From Oscarella lobularis (taxonomy: Eukaryota; Porifera; Homoscleromorpha; Homosclerophorida; Oscarellidae), in assembly GCF_947507565.1 (NCBI RefSeq), contig NC_089179.1:1054001-1118000 (forward strand): 64,000 nt of DNA, written 5' to 3'. Below the pieces are notes generated by a model that was not told where the DNA came from, ran no database searches, and was given only the letters and a program-made list of their open reading frames with translations. This document shows positions 39,155 to 51,400 of this stretch, piece by piece. A program made the translations under genes and the position numbers. Positions within the stretch are counted from its first letter, which is position 1. Each line of letters opens with the position of its first letter.

Positions 39155-40928
39155 AGAAAGACGGACTCATGGAAGCTGCGACCGTTGGCGTGGTTAAGAA
39201 CGATGATCGTAATTAGAATTCTTTTTTTTTCGAAACTAAGTTCTACCGGAGTTATCATGATATAGATAGACTAAGATTGACAAAGTACGTAATTGCGATC
39301 AGTTGAGTTGAGCTATATTCTAAGAAGAGAATCGCATGACCTTGCTACTGCATATGCCTTTGTGTCTTACAAGTGTCTTTACTGAATAAGGTTTGCTAAC
39401 CATGACTTTTAGACACACTGTATATCTACCTACTGTATGGTCCCTGAAACAGGTATTCCAGTCAAGGATATCTATTTGTTGTCGCGTTACCACGGGACTC
39501 AAGACATTTTGTCGCGGCTCAAAGTGGTCTTCTATGGGAACGGAAAGACTCCAATAGTGCCGTCATGGAAATAATCCAGCCTGGTAGACCACATATTGCA
39601 TATGGAATCAATCAATCAATAAGGTTTCCTCTGTCTGGTGTCTTCAACCGGCAGCTTGCAGGAGCAAGGATTCACCTGATAAGCGAAGGCAATGCGTGGT
39701 CGAAGATAAATAAACGGAGGAGTCTGACGAAGTGAGGTAATCGCTTCCGGTTGCGGTCACTAACGGACGACTACGAAACAGGAACTAAAGAAAGCATAGG
39801 CTTTTTGGAAAGAAAAACGTAATCAATCAGTAAGAGTGACAGGAAAAAAAATTTCTAGTGAAATCGCACAGGCAATCACTATGTACGTGCAACGTCCTAC
39901 GATCGTTCGTCTCTTCGAGTGGGAGTGGTTCGACCTCAAACGCACACGACGAATTCGTATCGCGCGCTAGGCGTGAGAACGTCGCTACCATCCTCCTCTG
40001 CGCGTGCATTACCTCCCCGTCGAGACGACGCGTTAGTCACAGCACACGCGCAAGCCACACGACCGCAAGGGAAGCGACGATCGATTCTCCCATCCGAAGC
40101 CTTCCGAAAAGAAAGGGGGACCTCGTGGGAAGTTTGGGAAGTTTGTCGCGGATGGGCGGTGCTACGCGCCTTCCTGGTCGTCTACAGGGCCACAGGAGAG
40201 CTCAATGTACACAGATCTCCTGCCGCTTCGACGCCAAGGCGGATATTTACGCAGTGCACATTCTTTCGATGCGTCTCGACGCGCGACACATCGACGTCGA
40301 TTCCCGTCGTTCTCGCGGGGGAAGCGACGAGCTCGACGGACGAGAGGGGGCCGTTTCCCCGAAAGGTCGTTAGGCGACGCCCACCGCGACACCCAACCTG
40401 CTAACGACGCGAGGTCTACATTCGAACTAGGGTTTAATCTTGTTTATATTCGAGGCCGTCGATTGGCTTGCAAACAAATGAATGACGTTAATTGAGCACG
40501 CCTCTCAGCTAGTGTTGAATGTTTTCCCACGCCCCATCGGGCGAGGCGAATCACCGTCGGCGAGGCGAACGCTCGTTTAGCGCAAACGAAGACACGTGTT
40601 TTGCTAACGACTTGAACGGACTATTAGAGCTTTGACGTTTCGAATGAAATTGCCGCCGAATTGCCGGCGTTAGTGTCACCGGAACAGTGCGAAACACCTT
40701 GTTAAGGCAAATGACCGTGAGAATCGGATAGGGGGTTGGTCTGCGCTAAGTGTAAAATCGAATTAGTCCGTCCCAATACCCAAACACCGCTCACGCGAGA
40801 TAGTGATACGTCGGAATCCGAATCGAAGGGGAACCTCGTCGCTACGTTGCGTGCACCGATTTCGAACCGATAAACGTGGCCAAGAGAAGCGCTATCAATA
40901 TTCTTTCCATCGTCTCCGCCCCACCGAT
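39155..40928. other. Gene-poor upstream region of the large cadherin
   Basis: About 1.8 kb. 39155-39850 is AT-rich with no coding signal. 39858-40500 has overlapping Arg/Ser-rich open frames typical of GC-rich non-coding DNA. Probably regulatory DNA. Confidence 0.5.
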
Positions 40929-40995
40929 ATGGACAGGTCGATTTCGGGTGCGATTTGCTGCTGTCTGCTTTGTCTGCTGCTCGGCCGCGTTCCAG
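40929..40995 (+). CDS. Candidate alternative first exon (signal peptide) of the large cadherin
   Basis: ATG opens a 67-nt exon coding MDRSISGAICCCLLCLLLGR then VP, a classic signal sequence, and ends at a good GTGAGC donor in phase 1. The strong polypyrimidine/AG acceptor at 41925 is in the matching phase and would join it directly to DVARAQTSPKF of the cadherin. Transcript data would decide. Confidence 0.5.
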
Positions 40996-41864
40996 GTGAG
41001 CTGTCTGGGTTACGGGGGGTCATCGTTTTGTGGGCTGACTGGGGTTTACTGAACGAACTATGTTGCTGGTTGGCGCTAAGTGTTTGTTTGCCAAAAATCG
41101 GGCGCGTATTTGCCGGGCGGATTTCCACCGCAGAAAGCGGACTATCCGACCCTTTCGACCCACGCGATTGCCTTGCCACTTTCGATTTTCTCTCGCACTA
41201 TCGATTCGCGTTGACGTCGCTCTCGAAAACGAACTTCCTTACGTAAACTCGAAGTTCTACCAATCGTAAACATGGCAGTGGGAGCACGTGCACCCTGGCA
41301 GCGGTTCATAGCCAGCTGCAAATGTGTCGTCCAAACGCGACACATGGACTCCCGTGTGTACATCAAGAGAGGCGGGAAACAAGATGGGCCCCTTAGCTAT
41401 CTCCCAGGCGAAGCCCTATGACGTAACGCTAAAAAAAGGAAGGGGACGCGCGAACGTGCTTCCCTGTGTCGCGGCCAACGACTTCGAATTGCGCGAAATA
41501 GTTAAACCATTGCGCGAACCAACGCCCGGTTACTTGCACGACCTTGTTAGAAAAAAGAGCATGCGCTTCTCCCCCTAAGTAATCGTCGATCAGCGAGCCC
41601 AGACATTCTCTCACCCCCTTGGAGGGATCTCGTTTGCCGCCGAACCCAGTGCCCCGCCTAAACGGATTGGTTCGATCTCCCACTCGTTTATTGGTCGCCT
41701 CTTCTCGAGACAAGAGAGAAGAGGCGGGTGCGGGCTACGATCGAGCCACAAATTGCTCTTACATAGCCAGTTTGTCGCTACTTCCGGATATCGTGCCGTT
41801 TTTGGCCGACCCCAAGTGCAAGGAACTCGCGAGAGACGCGCCCAGTTGTCCCTGTCATTCAACG

Positions 41865-44800
41865 ATGACACATTCACCACTATGCAACCCCTGGATCGTC
41901 CTCCTATCGTTTCTCTGTCTTTTAGACGTCGCTCGAGCGCAAACGTCTCCCAAGTTTACACAATTCATCTACTCAGTCAGCGTGCCGGAGGATCTCGAAG
42001 TCAGCGAGAACGTTGTCAACGTCGCCGCACAGGACGCCGACGGCGACCCCGTAAGGTATCGCTTCCGTCCCGGACAGTCCTTCTCGGAGTTCGCCATCAA
42101 CGCGACGGAGGGTAGCATTACTCTCGCCTCGTCGCTCGATCGCGAAACGCGTCAAACGTACTCCGTCGTCGTTCAAGCAATCGACAACGAAATACCGCCT
42201 CAAACGGCAACGGCGATCGTTCGCGTCGTCGTCATCGACATGAACGACAACGCGCCGCGTTTCGCGCCCACCGTCTATCGCGCCTCCGTATTCGACGACG
42301 ATCCGACGTGGAATAAGATCGTCGTTCGCGTGAGCGCCACGGACGCCGATCAGCGTCGAACGGCGAACGCGAAAATCGTCTACGAGATCGAATCGACGGG
42401 AAATGATAACGGCACGTTCGGTGTGACGTCGTCCGGCGACGTGATCGCCGTCAAGTCTATCGATTTCGATCGGCGTCGTCGCTACGACTTGACAATCGGC
42501 GCGCGCGACGATGGGAAGCCGCAGAGGGCGAGTGTCAATAACGCGTCAGTGCGAATTGATGTATTGACGTCGCGCTACTTGACGCCGCTGTTCAGCGAGT
42601 CCGCCTACGTTTTCAATGTTTCCGAGAACGCGAGTGTGCCGCACGACGTCGGACGCGTGTCGGCAACCTATTTCAATTGGATGACGAACGGCAGTTTGGT
42701 CTATCGACTCGTCGCGGGAAACGACGACGGTCTCTTTGATTTGGGCAATCGTCACGGGAATCTCAGCGTGACGAAACGATTGGACAGGGAAACGTCTCAC
42801 GTGCATAATTTGGTCGTCGAGGCAACGGATAATCGCAATTCGTCCTATTCCCAAACGGTTTCTGTCACCGTTTTCGTGTCTGATGTCAATGACAACGCAC
42901 CGCGTCTGCACGCCTCGAAACCGCGCACCGCAACGATATCGCAGAATTTTCCCATTGGACAAGATGTGTTCAATGTCAGCTGCACGGATAAGGATGCGTG
43001 GCGGAAATCCCCGTCAATAACCTTGTCGGAACTGAACAGCAGTGGATTGTTCGGAATGGATAAAGGTCAAGTCGTTCTACTGAAGCAGATATCAGCGAGA
43101 CAGAATACGACTTATGGACTTTTGGTTCAATGTGAAGACCAAGGCGGTCTGTTTGATCGACTTCGTTTCGACGTCAACGTCGTCTTGGCGAACGATCACG
43201 CACCGCGTTTCATAGGCACCCCCTACTATGTCAGCGTCGTTGAAGGAACGGAAGCCGGTGGCGTCGTCTTCATGGTTACGGCACACGACGACGATCGCGG
43301 TCCCGACGGCGACGTCGTCTTTCGACTGATCGACTCGTCGAAGACGTTTCGAATCGACGGCATCAACGGGACGGTCTACACGACGCGCGAATTGGATCGC
43401 GAACGCCAATCGATGTACTCTTTCGTCGTCGTCGCAACCGATCTAGGCGAACGTCCAAGATCGTCGTCGACGATAGTCACCGTGAGAATTTTGAATGTGA
43501 ACGACAATGGACCTCGTTGCGCCGCCAAATCGTTCTCGACGCTCGTCTCCGAGCATATGGCGGAGAAAAACGTGGCACTGAATCTGAACTGTTCGGACGC
43601 CGACGGCGACGTTCTGTCCTACAGCGTTATCAAGGCGAGTCGTCCCGGCGTCTTCATCGTGAATTCCAACGGCGACGTCGTTCTCGACGTCGACGACTTG
43701 GAACGTCGCGACGACGACGTTTACACGCTCGACGTGCGCGTCGACGACGTCGGTCGTCGATCGACGAACGTCTCCGTCGTTCTTCGAGTCGAACGCGTCA
43801 ACGACTTTGCGCCGGTTTTCTCGGGTAGCGGCGTGTTCACGATGGAAATCAGCGAGGACGCCGTCGTGGACACGGCTATTATGCAGATCACCGCCACCGA
43901 CGACGATCGCGGTCGCGACGGCGACGTCTCGTATGAAATCGTTAGCGGGAGCGGAATGGGAAAGTTTCGAATCGACGACGACGGACGAATTATTCTCGTC
44001 AAGTCGCTCGACAGCGAGACGGGCGATCGGAAATTGACGTTGAACGTGCGCGCGCGCGACGGTGGCGGCGACGACGCGATGAGCGCGACGGCGACGGTGA
44101 AGTTGACCGTGAAGGACGTCAACGACAATTCGCCCGTTATTTCGACGGACGTCTCGTCGACGATTCGTCTTCTGTCGTCATATCCGCGCGGATATTCTGT
44201 CCTGAACGTTTCGTGCGACGACGCCGACGTGACGACGACGAAGGTCATGTACAAAATATCCGGCGACGAAGCCGTTCTTCGCTATTTGTCGATCGCCGCC
44301 GGAGACGGAAGCGTTTCGGTGGGATCAAGTCTCGCCGAGGTGACGAAGGAGATCAGCGGCGAAGTCACAATTGTATGTTCCGACGACGGCACGCCGCCGA
44401 AGACGGCAAATAAGACCGTGCTCATCGAAATTATTCCCGTCGTCAAAATGTCGCCGAGTACCGTATCTCGTTCGCCTGCGACAACGCCGACGAAGACGAA
44501 CGAAGCGACAAATGATACTGTCGCTGGCGAAAATGGTATCTCTCTCATTGTTGCCGTCGTTGGTGCCGTCGTCGGCGCTATTGTCGCTGTCGTGCTCATT
44601 ATTCTTGTCGTGTGGCTGTGTCGATGGAGAAGACGAACGTGAGACCGATCTGTCAAGGCTGTGTAGAATACTAGATTCATCTTCTTTTTTTTTTTTCGCA
44701 GGTCGTTCGACGTGAACGACGCTAAAGTAGACACGTGCGTCAATAACACGGCGGCCATAATGGTGGAACTGAAGTAGGAGAAATAATCGGCCATGTAATT

Positions 44801-45586
44801 TCCTACTTAGCGGTTAATTTTAGATCAAAGAAGCTAGAAGATGCTACCGCAATTGAACTAGATGCCATAGGGAAGGAGAAGAAACAGCTGAGCCCGGAAG
44901 GCGTGAATAGGTAATGAGACGTCGTTACACTTAGGACACTCTCGACTCATTCATCTCCTCTCCAAACAGTGGTTTACGTTCCGCCAGTAGCATGCCAGCC
45001 GTTCAAGTACTCCAAGTTAAACAAGAGTCGCACGGCCTGCTTGGAATTCTTGAGGACCCCGGTTCCGGTCACACGACTAACGAGCAGCGGTTTCGAAGGT
45101 ATATCGTTTAGGGGGGGCCTTAGACAAGCTTTCCCACGGAGATAGTCATCTCTGTTCAGGGGGTGGGTTGGACCTACTAATATTCCTATCCTATCTAGAT
45201 CTGTATCATCGATTACGTCGCCGTTCCTTCGAATACCAAACAGTCCCGCGCGAAAAGGACGCCCACCTTCCGTGCCGGTACATCCTGACCGCCTACGGAG
45301 CATGCAGTCGTCGGACAGGGGAAGTGTGGCCGGCAGCGTGGCGTCGGCGCCTCCCGAGAAACAGCCACCTGACAAGTGAGCGTGCATTCGGTTGAAAAGG
45401 AAAAATAGTTGATTTTGTGTCTGCTTTTTTTTCTAGTCGTCGTCGCAGTATCGTTTCTCTGCGTCATATGGAATTAGCAGAGAGCTCTCTTAGCCTGCCA
45501 AGGTAAGCTGAATTGTCACTGTATAGATAGATAGATATTGACTGGGTGTTCTTTGTAGCGTTGCCGGCACCGAATCTCACGTATAA
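41865..45586 (+). CDS. Eight-repeat transmembrane cadherin (protocadherin-like)
   Basis: Cell-surface adhesion or recognition protein, 1110 aa. Exon 1 (41865-44638) encodes a signal peptide, eight cadherin repeats, a Ser/Thr-rich stalk and the membrane segment (ISLIVAVVGAVVGAIVAVVL), then a basic stop-transfer. Exons 44702-44773, 44824-44910, 44970-45098, 45199-45375, 45437-45502 and 45559-45586 encode a cytoplasmic tail of about 180 aa. Calcium-binding DxNDNxP motifs recur (DMNDNAPRF, DVNDNAPRL, NVNDNGPRC, DVNDNSPVI), with LDRE in most repeats; the NDHAP and NDFAP versions are variants. No laminin-G/EGF units and no obvious beta-catenin site were seen. The tail ends ESHV, a class I PDZ ligand. 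All ectodomain repeats in one exon is the protocadherin style. Confidence 0.87.
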
Positions 45587-46539
45587 GGACTGACAGACTG
45601 AATCCACCGTGCATTGACTGTTCCCTTTCAACCCTCTATCTATCTATCTTCTCTCAATTTGTGAAGTGCTGAAAGATTCAGTGAATCGTTCAGCGCTGAA
45701 GTTACGTCTATTACAAATTATAAAATTCAATTATGGAGACCCCAAACAGTAGAGGTGCATCGCCCTAGCATTTAGCCTCTGTAAATACTAAAATTCGCGA
45801 ATTTTATTTTTTTGCTTTGGGGTCTTGTGACGATGATAATATAATAAATGTTCTGCAGCATCTGTCAAACTGTAGATTTTTTGAGCTGAAGCATCGTTGC
45901 AAAGCATGAGTAAATTCTCATAATGATTTTGCCGGAAGTAAATAACATTTTGTGATTAGTTGTTGGCGACGGCGCATGTGCCGACCCATTCATTGAGAGC
46001 TCAGATTTCATCGAACTCGCGATCGAACCACACTTCGCACGACCGTAACGAGCGGACTAAACGGGGCAGATGTACAAGTCGCCGAGGCTGCGGACGTGTC
46101 TAAGCGAGTAAGCGTTATCACGGCGCGAAAAACCGTCGATGGGTTCCTTCTCTCTTCAGCTGCGCATATTCGGTCTCGCGTGCTTTGGAATTTCTTCGGG
46201 CGTTGTACACGATTGCATTGGAGCTGCGAAAAACGCTTAGAATAGATCTTTCGCGAAGAAGGGCCTCTTTTCATCGGCACGCAGTCTCCCTTCTCCACGT
46301 TCGATCTTGCGTGCTTTGGACTGAGTTTTACCGGTTTGAGAACCAATAAACTGCCGAGACTAGTTATTGGGAGAATGCGTTCGTGTTAGGGTCATCCCGG
46401 AAGACGTCTCCCGACCGAAAATGATCTTCTTTCTCAATTTCCAAAGGTACTCCATTTGATTCTTCCCCGAATCAGTTGTTTTGCCGTGTAGTTGCTCTCC
46501 CAATCCGACGAGGCAGACGCAGCCATCCCTCTGGGCCGA
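45587..46539. other. Gene-poor region after the large cadherin
   Basis: About 950 bp. Short TATC/GATA runs, AT-rich stretches, and a degenerate direct repeat around CGTGCTTTGGA near 46185 and 46310. No supported gene. Confidence 0.5.
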
Positions 46540-47131
46540 GAGCGAAAAGAGGCCGCACCTCTGCCGGGGCGATAGAGCGGCCCTACTCTTGGTGGTATGA
46601 GTGATAACTACCATTCCCCACTTGGGCAAGACGCTGTGGGCAAAATCGCGGTCCTCCCGGGTCTTGGGTTAATGACTCCCCCCGTGCCCCGGTGGCGAGG
46701 GTACCCCCTTTGGGCCTTAAAGGGGTATACTGAAGGCCTCAACCTGCGGGATGATTGGGTGATCCCACCTCCTTGGGAGCTGGAGGTTAACTCGTCTAAT
46801 GTGCTCTCCTCCTTGCGGCTTGGGTGAAAGTCGGCCCTGGATGACATGGGAGTATGTCACACCCCTTGGACCTGGGGGGAAGTTAGGTCCCTGCTCACTC
46901 TCCTCAATGGGAGTGAGTTGAGAAGAGGACAAGGAGCGCCTAAGAAGACGACGTGGACACAATGGACTGCCACCTCTCCTCATTGGGGGAGGTGGATGAA
47001 GCTTGTCTCTCCCACATCTGGGAGAGACGAGCAGCCGGGAGGGAGAGCATAGCTCTCCACTCCCGCATGAACGAAAAGGACGGGAGACGTTTTGTCGATT
47101 TTTGTACATCCGGGACTTTTATTGAATAAAT
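46540..47131 (+). other. Hairpin-rich structured element, possibly a retroelement or non-coding RNA
   Basis: A roughly 590-bp GC-rich block carrying a chain of local inverted repeats: 46701-46730; 46741-46745 with 46784-46788; 46842-46847 with 46854-46859 (TGACAT/ATGTCA); 46868-46873 with 46885-46890; 46894-46900 with 46911-46917 (CTCACTC/GAGTGAG); 46970-46975 with 46990-46995; 47001-47014 with 47019-47032 (14 bp, 4-nt loop); 47036-47047 with 47053-47065. An AATAAA at 47125-47130 closes it on the plus strand. No long frame with family resemblance was seen. It could be the 3' part or a non-autonomous copy of a retrotransposon, or a structured RNA gene. Confidence 0.5.
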
Positions 47132-47174
47132 TTGCGCATGATTTCACCTACTTTTTGCTGTAATCCTATCTAAT

Positions 47175-47324
47175 GCGCGGCGCAAACTTAGACTCTATTC
47201 TAGCACGCTAGAGTATAAGTAGCGCCGCGCAAACTCAAGTCTCCCTGCACTGCTGTACCTAAGTAGTGCACGCGAGACTGAGTTCCGGACTGCGCGGCCT
47301 TTGCAGCATGCATAGGCCCCGCGC
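47175..47324. other. Three consecutive stem-loops
   Basis: Hairpin 1: GCGCGGCGC (47175-47183) with GCGCCGCGC (47222-47230), and an inner TCTAGC/GCTAGA stem. Hairpin 2: 47232-47243 with 47274-47284 (one bulge), and inner TGCACT (47246-47251) with AGTGCA (47265-47270). Hairpin 3: GCGCGGCCT (47292-47300) with 47314-47324 (2-nt bulge). Each is about 33-56 nt. Small-RNA precursors or remnants of a mobile element are both possible. Confidence 0.5.
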
Positions 47325-47965
47325 GTGATTGTAATATGCGCCTACTATGACTAACTACCGCTACTACTAACTAAAAATCTCCGTGTAGTCATTTCTTTGT
47401 CATTTTCTCTTCGTCAAGGATGCCTTTCTTGATGCACAGCCTAAAATGAAAGAACATCAGATTACAAACTACTCTTTGTACTTATCGTATTGTATGTACC
47501 TCCTTCCATTTCCTTTCGCGCCCAAACAAATCCCAAGACGGCCGGCCCTTTTCACTTTTGAACAACTCAAATCTATTCAGAAAGCGCGTACAGACGTAGA
47601 AATTTAGATTGAAGGTGGCAATTACCTTAGCTTACCAAAAAACACTGCTATCTCTTCGTCTCCATTCGATAGCAAACTTTCGCACCAAGGCCTTTGAATG
47701 TCTCCCAAACGATCGATGAGTTTGGAAGCCCACCGTCACCACTCACTGTGACCTGATTAGAGATCGAATGCTTGCTGTCGACTGGAGCATAGAAGTAGGA
47801 CAACTACTACGGCTTGGCTGATAGTCGTCACTTTCCCAGCCGGCGCTAAGGAGAGCTCGCCACTTCGAAGAGACAGTAGGTGACCTAGAAACAACGTAAT
47901 AAATTCTCTTCATTCGATTTTGGCGTCGGTTTCCCCGAAAGAGGCCCACTTCCACGATTACCTTA
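47325..47965. other. Region with unresolved possible exons
   Basis: Minus-strand segments bounded by plausible splice sites exist (for example one ending LDEEKMTKK at 47389), but no model keeps frame across them, so no gene is called here. Confidence 0.3.
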
Positions 47966-48467
47966 CTAGAGCGTCTTCGAATCGGTTCGATGCTTCTCCA
48001 AATCCCCTTTTTGTAAGTAGCAAACTACGGCTAGAATCTGAGCGAATCCTCGATGCGAATCATCCAGTTCCTGAAAAATAAAAATACCTAGAGAGCTATT
48101 CGGTCTATTCCTAAGAGGCGCAAAGACGCCAAGAAGCCGATCAAAGCTCGGGCGTTCGAGTTCGACGCTTTTCGCGGAGGCTTTCGGCGGTGAACGATCG
48201 AAAACGTCGAAAGGGGACCTCGGTTCGTTTTTCGGTCTCTAGTTTGGTTTCGCTTACTTGCTGTTCGGCTTTGCGTCGTCGCGTTTCGTCGACGACGCAA
48301 GGCGCGTCGAAGAAGAGCGAGTTTTTCGTCGTGACACGTACTTTTATCCGATTTCCGTGGGCGTGATGCCGGGCGTGATCGCCGATCTGCGCGCATGTCC
48401 GCGCGAAAACGATTGATACAAAAAAGTAAAAAATCACAGTAGCAAAGACAGCGGCAATGGCTTCCAT
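47966..48467 (-). CDS. Candidate small single-pass membrane protein
   Basis: Two-exon model, 48258-48467 and 47966-48070, phase 0, 104 aa. It opens MEAIAAVFATVIFYFFVSIV, a likely signal anchor or membrane segment. A His/Arg-rich stretch follows, then SLFFDAPCVVDE, a charged helix RRRKAEQQELDDSHRGF, and ends HRTDSKTL. I do not recognise the family. The start lies 14 nt after the stop codon of the upstream same-strand DUF5054-like gene, which is unusual and could mean a shared transcript or a false model. Confidence 0.4.
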
Positions 48468-48480
48468 ATAATACAACCAA

Positions 48481-51400
48481 TTAGAGTTCCTGACAGTTCT
48501 GGCCAACGCACTCGGGCAAAAGCACGTTGATCCTATACTTTGTTGAAGCGTCATCAGGAACGAGAGGAAACCACTACATAGATGCGCATAGACACACAAA
48601 GCAGGGAGGGCTTAGGCTCTTATACCATTAGATAGTTAGTCCCCCAGATGTTGTTAACGATGTTGAATGCAAAACCATCGTCGACGTTTGGCTTCGACAC
48701 AGGGGTGGGAAACGGAGTTGGTCGGCCTGAATAGCAAGACATGACTTCGTTAGATCACAGGACACAGTAAACACTTACCAACGCAAACAACTGACGTGTC
48801 CATTGAATTGAATCGAATGAAGGGATCCATATACAGAACTCCATCTTGAGTGTCAACGGCATGAAGATGCTGGCTTCCATTCCTGCAGAAAAGAACACAT
48901 CCTTTCGCCCTTGCATGTCCAATCGATTAGGTAAGCATACTTCATGACGTCAGAGGGATTCAACAGCTGGCCGATCTTCGTCAATCTCATGTTCTCGGGA
49001 TTCTTCACGTGCGGCCGAAAGTAGACAGATAAGGACTCTAAAAAGAAAATAAAAAGCAAAACATCCTTATCTCTCTCTCTCGCTTGAATTTCGTCGAAAA
49101 AGAGGGCTACGGTACTAATTCCCCCTAATGATCAGCTGGATCAAATTGATCCTTACCGGGTAAACGCGTCGCGGTCTTGTTAAAGAGACTAATATCCATT
49201 TCTAGTCGAGCTTCAGTCTGCAACACGTCAACGACGGACCAGACAGACGCAGGAGCTCCGTAATCTGTCACCAACGATTCCGGAAACGACATTTTAAGTG
49301 CAAAACTCGCTCCCGTATCGCCTGCAGTAGAGAGAGCAACGATGTCCTCAAATGCCACTTGATATACAGTGTTCTTACTAGTTTTGTGCCAGAGTTCATT
49401 TACTACGGGGCTCACCGTTTGATGGAGAGTGTCATTCAAGCCGGGTTTACCGAAATCGCCAGGCATCCAACCAGGCGTGGGATTGATATACATCCGATAT
49501 TCGTCAATAAATTTCTGCCACGGTACAATTTAGGACGCCGTTTCTCCACTGAGGCACGACGGCGATTTCTTACGGTGAAGTCTTCAGTGTCGAAGGTCTG
49601 GTAAACAAGTTGGCCCCACGGATAGTCAGCCGAAGCAAAACTGGTGCCGTGAGCCGTATTGGAAAAGTGAACGATGGCACCAGTTTGAGGCGAAAAGGCA
49701 ACTTCCAAGGGACCCGTTTTGAAGACCTGGCCAATATTATCAACCTAAAGAGCCCCCACTATGAGACACCAAAGAGACCAGTTATAGTAATAAGTTTCTA
49801 GTTTACTTTCACGTATCCGTCAAGTGCAGGCCCAGACGGTTTCAAGGCAGCCAGACGTTCATTGATCTCTTTTCTGAGTGGGTGGTCCGCCAAAGCTTCG
49901 ATAGCGTAGTCTATGGCCCAAAGGCGTTGTTCCAGCCACGAATTCGTCATGCCAACGTATTCGGGAGTGTGTATGAGTGAGTGAAACTGAGTACAACTGA
50001 GATCCTTTTTGAGTACTACGGCTGTAGCTGCATGCAGTACCTCTTTATTGTGCCAGTTCATCTTGTAGTCTTTTAGGTAGCCGGACAACGCTTTTCCCCA
50101 CGTGTGCTCTGGGCCTTTGGTCAGTAGACGAGAAAAGTTGAAAAATCTAAATGAATAATTATTCCATTGACTGCTATCAAGTTTTTGTTTCTTATACCTA
50201 TAATCGCTGACGTTGCAAATGTTGTTCTCAACGCATTCAGATCGAGCACGCATGATCTCACGAACTTGCTGCATTTTTACTGGATCCGAGGGAACTCCGT
50301 AAATCCTAGCAATCGAATGAAAAAGTAGGCCAAAGGCTCCCTCAGTCATCTCCTCTACCATACCAGGTATCTCCAATTTCTTCGGTGTAAACGGGCAACG
50401 TGTCCTTCATGGGAAGAATGGCTCGTACAAAAGAATCAAAATCAGAAGCAACAATCTAAAAAAAATAAAAAAAAGATGCCATTACAACGTTTCGTCTCTG
50501 TCTCCCCGTCCCTCACCTTAGCCCCCGGAAACAACTTCCTAATAGCAGCAAAATCGTCCAGAACTTCTTTCATGGCCGGAGGCCCTGAGTTGTCGACTCT
50601 GAATCGAAACGCAAGTGCGTGACTCGATCCAGGAACCGTCACGGTACTATCAGCCGTAACACCCGACATCCCCCCGTAGCCTTTCGCATGCCACATAGCA
50701 ATCACTGATTGATTCGTTGGCTTGTGCAACCACTTGAATATAGGCGGAACAGCTGGGGGCATAGACGAAGGATTTACGCCAACAGACAGCGCCTCCACGC
50801 CATTGGAAACCAACGTAGGAATGATTGATCTAGACAAAAATCTATCAATAATTATTGATTCACTTGTCGTCTTTTTTTCCTGCCTCGTCGTTCCGGGAAC
50901 GTCGCGCTGAGACATGGTCAATTTTGGCGATTTTTTGAAACGAGCGTCCAACATGTGTGACATTTTCACGTGAAAGTCCATAAAATCGGCGTCGATTATT
51001 TCCAGCTGGGAATTAAAAGGCATTGCGTGCCAGCTGATGTCGCCACGATTTACAGCATCGATAAACTGAAGAGATTGGAGTGCATTTACTACTATATCAC
51101 CTCTTTTCTCACCATGGTGATGTTGTCTTTGGAAGGGCAATGAAGGCCCATGTTCGGCGGGCAGTCCAAGTACAAATAAACGAGATAAGAATGAGTGAGA
51201 AAGACGAGCTGTTCTTCGCCGCCTCGCGAGCGAAGCGCTTGCGACGTCGCGATGCTGTCGTGGAAATAGTGATCAAAGTATCTAGAAGAAAAAGGAAATA
51301 GAAGGACGAAGCGCTCACGTTTCTTTTCCGCTTGCCTGTTGACGACGTTCGCCGCCGTGTCGGCGAATCCGACGTCCAAGTGACACGTCGAGACGAAATG

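Noticed and set aside
39858-40404. Two overlapping Arg/Ser-rich ORFs of 160-170 residues
   Set aside because: Several frames are open at once, the composition is typical of GC-rich non-coding DNA, and no motif or splice support was seen.
41619-41864. N-terminal extension of the large cadherin frame
   Set aside because: It is in frame, but a good signal peptide starts at 41865; an upstream extension would bury it.
46668-46681. tRNA B-box-like sequence in the hairpin block
   Set aside because: The spacing is two bases too long and no matching A-box or cloverleaf could be drawn.
46717-47109. Minus-strand 130-residue ORF over the hairpin block
   Set aside because: Its residues follow from the inverted repeats (Pro/Gly/Arg/Ser-rich); no family resemblance.
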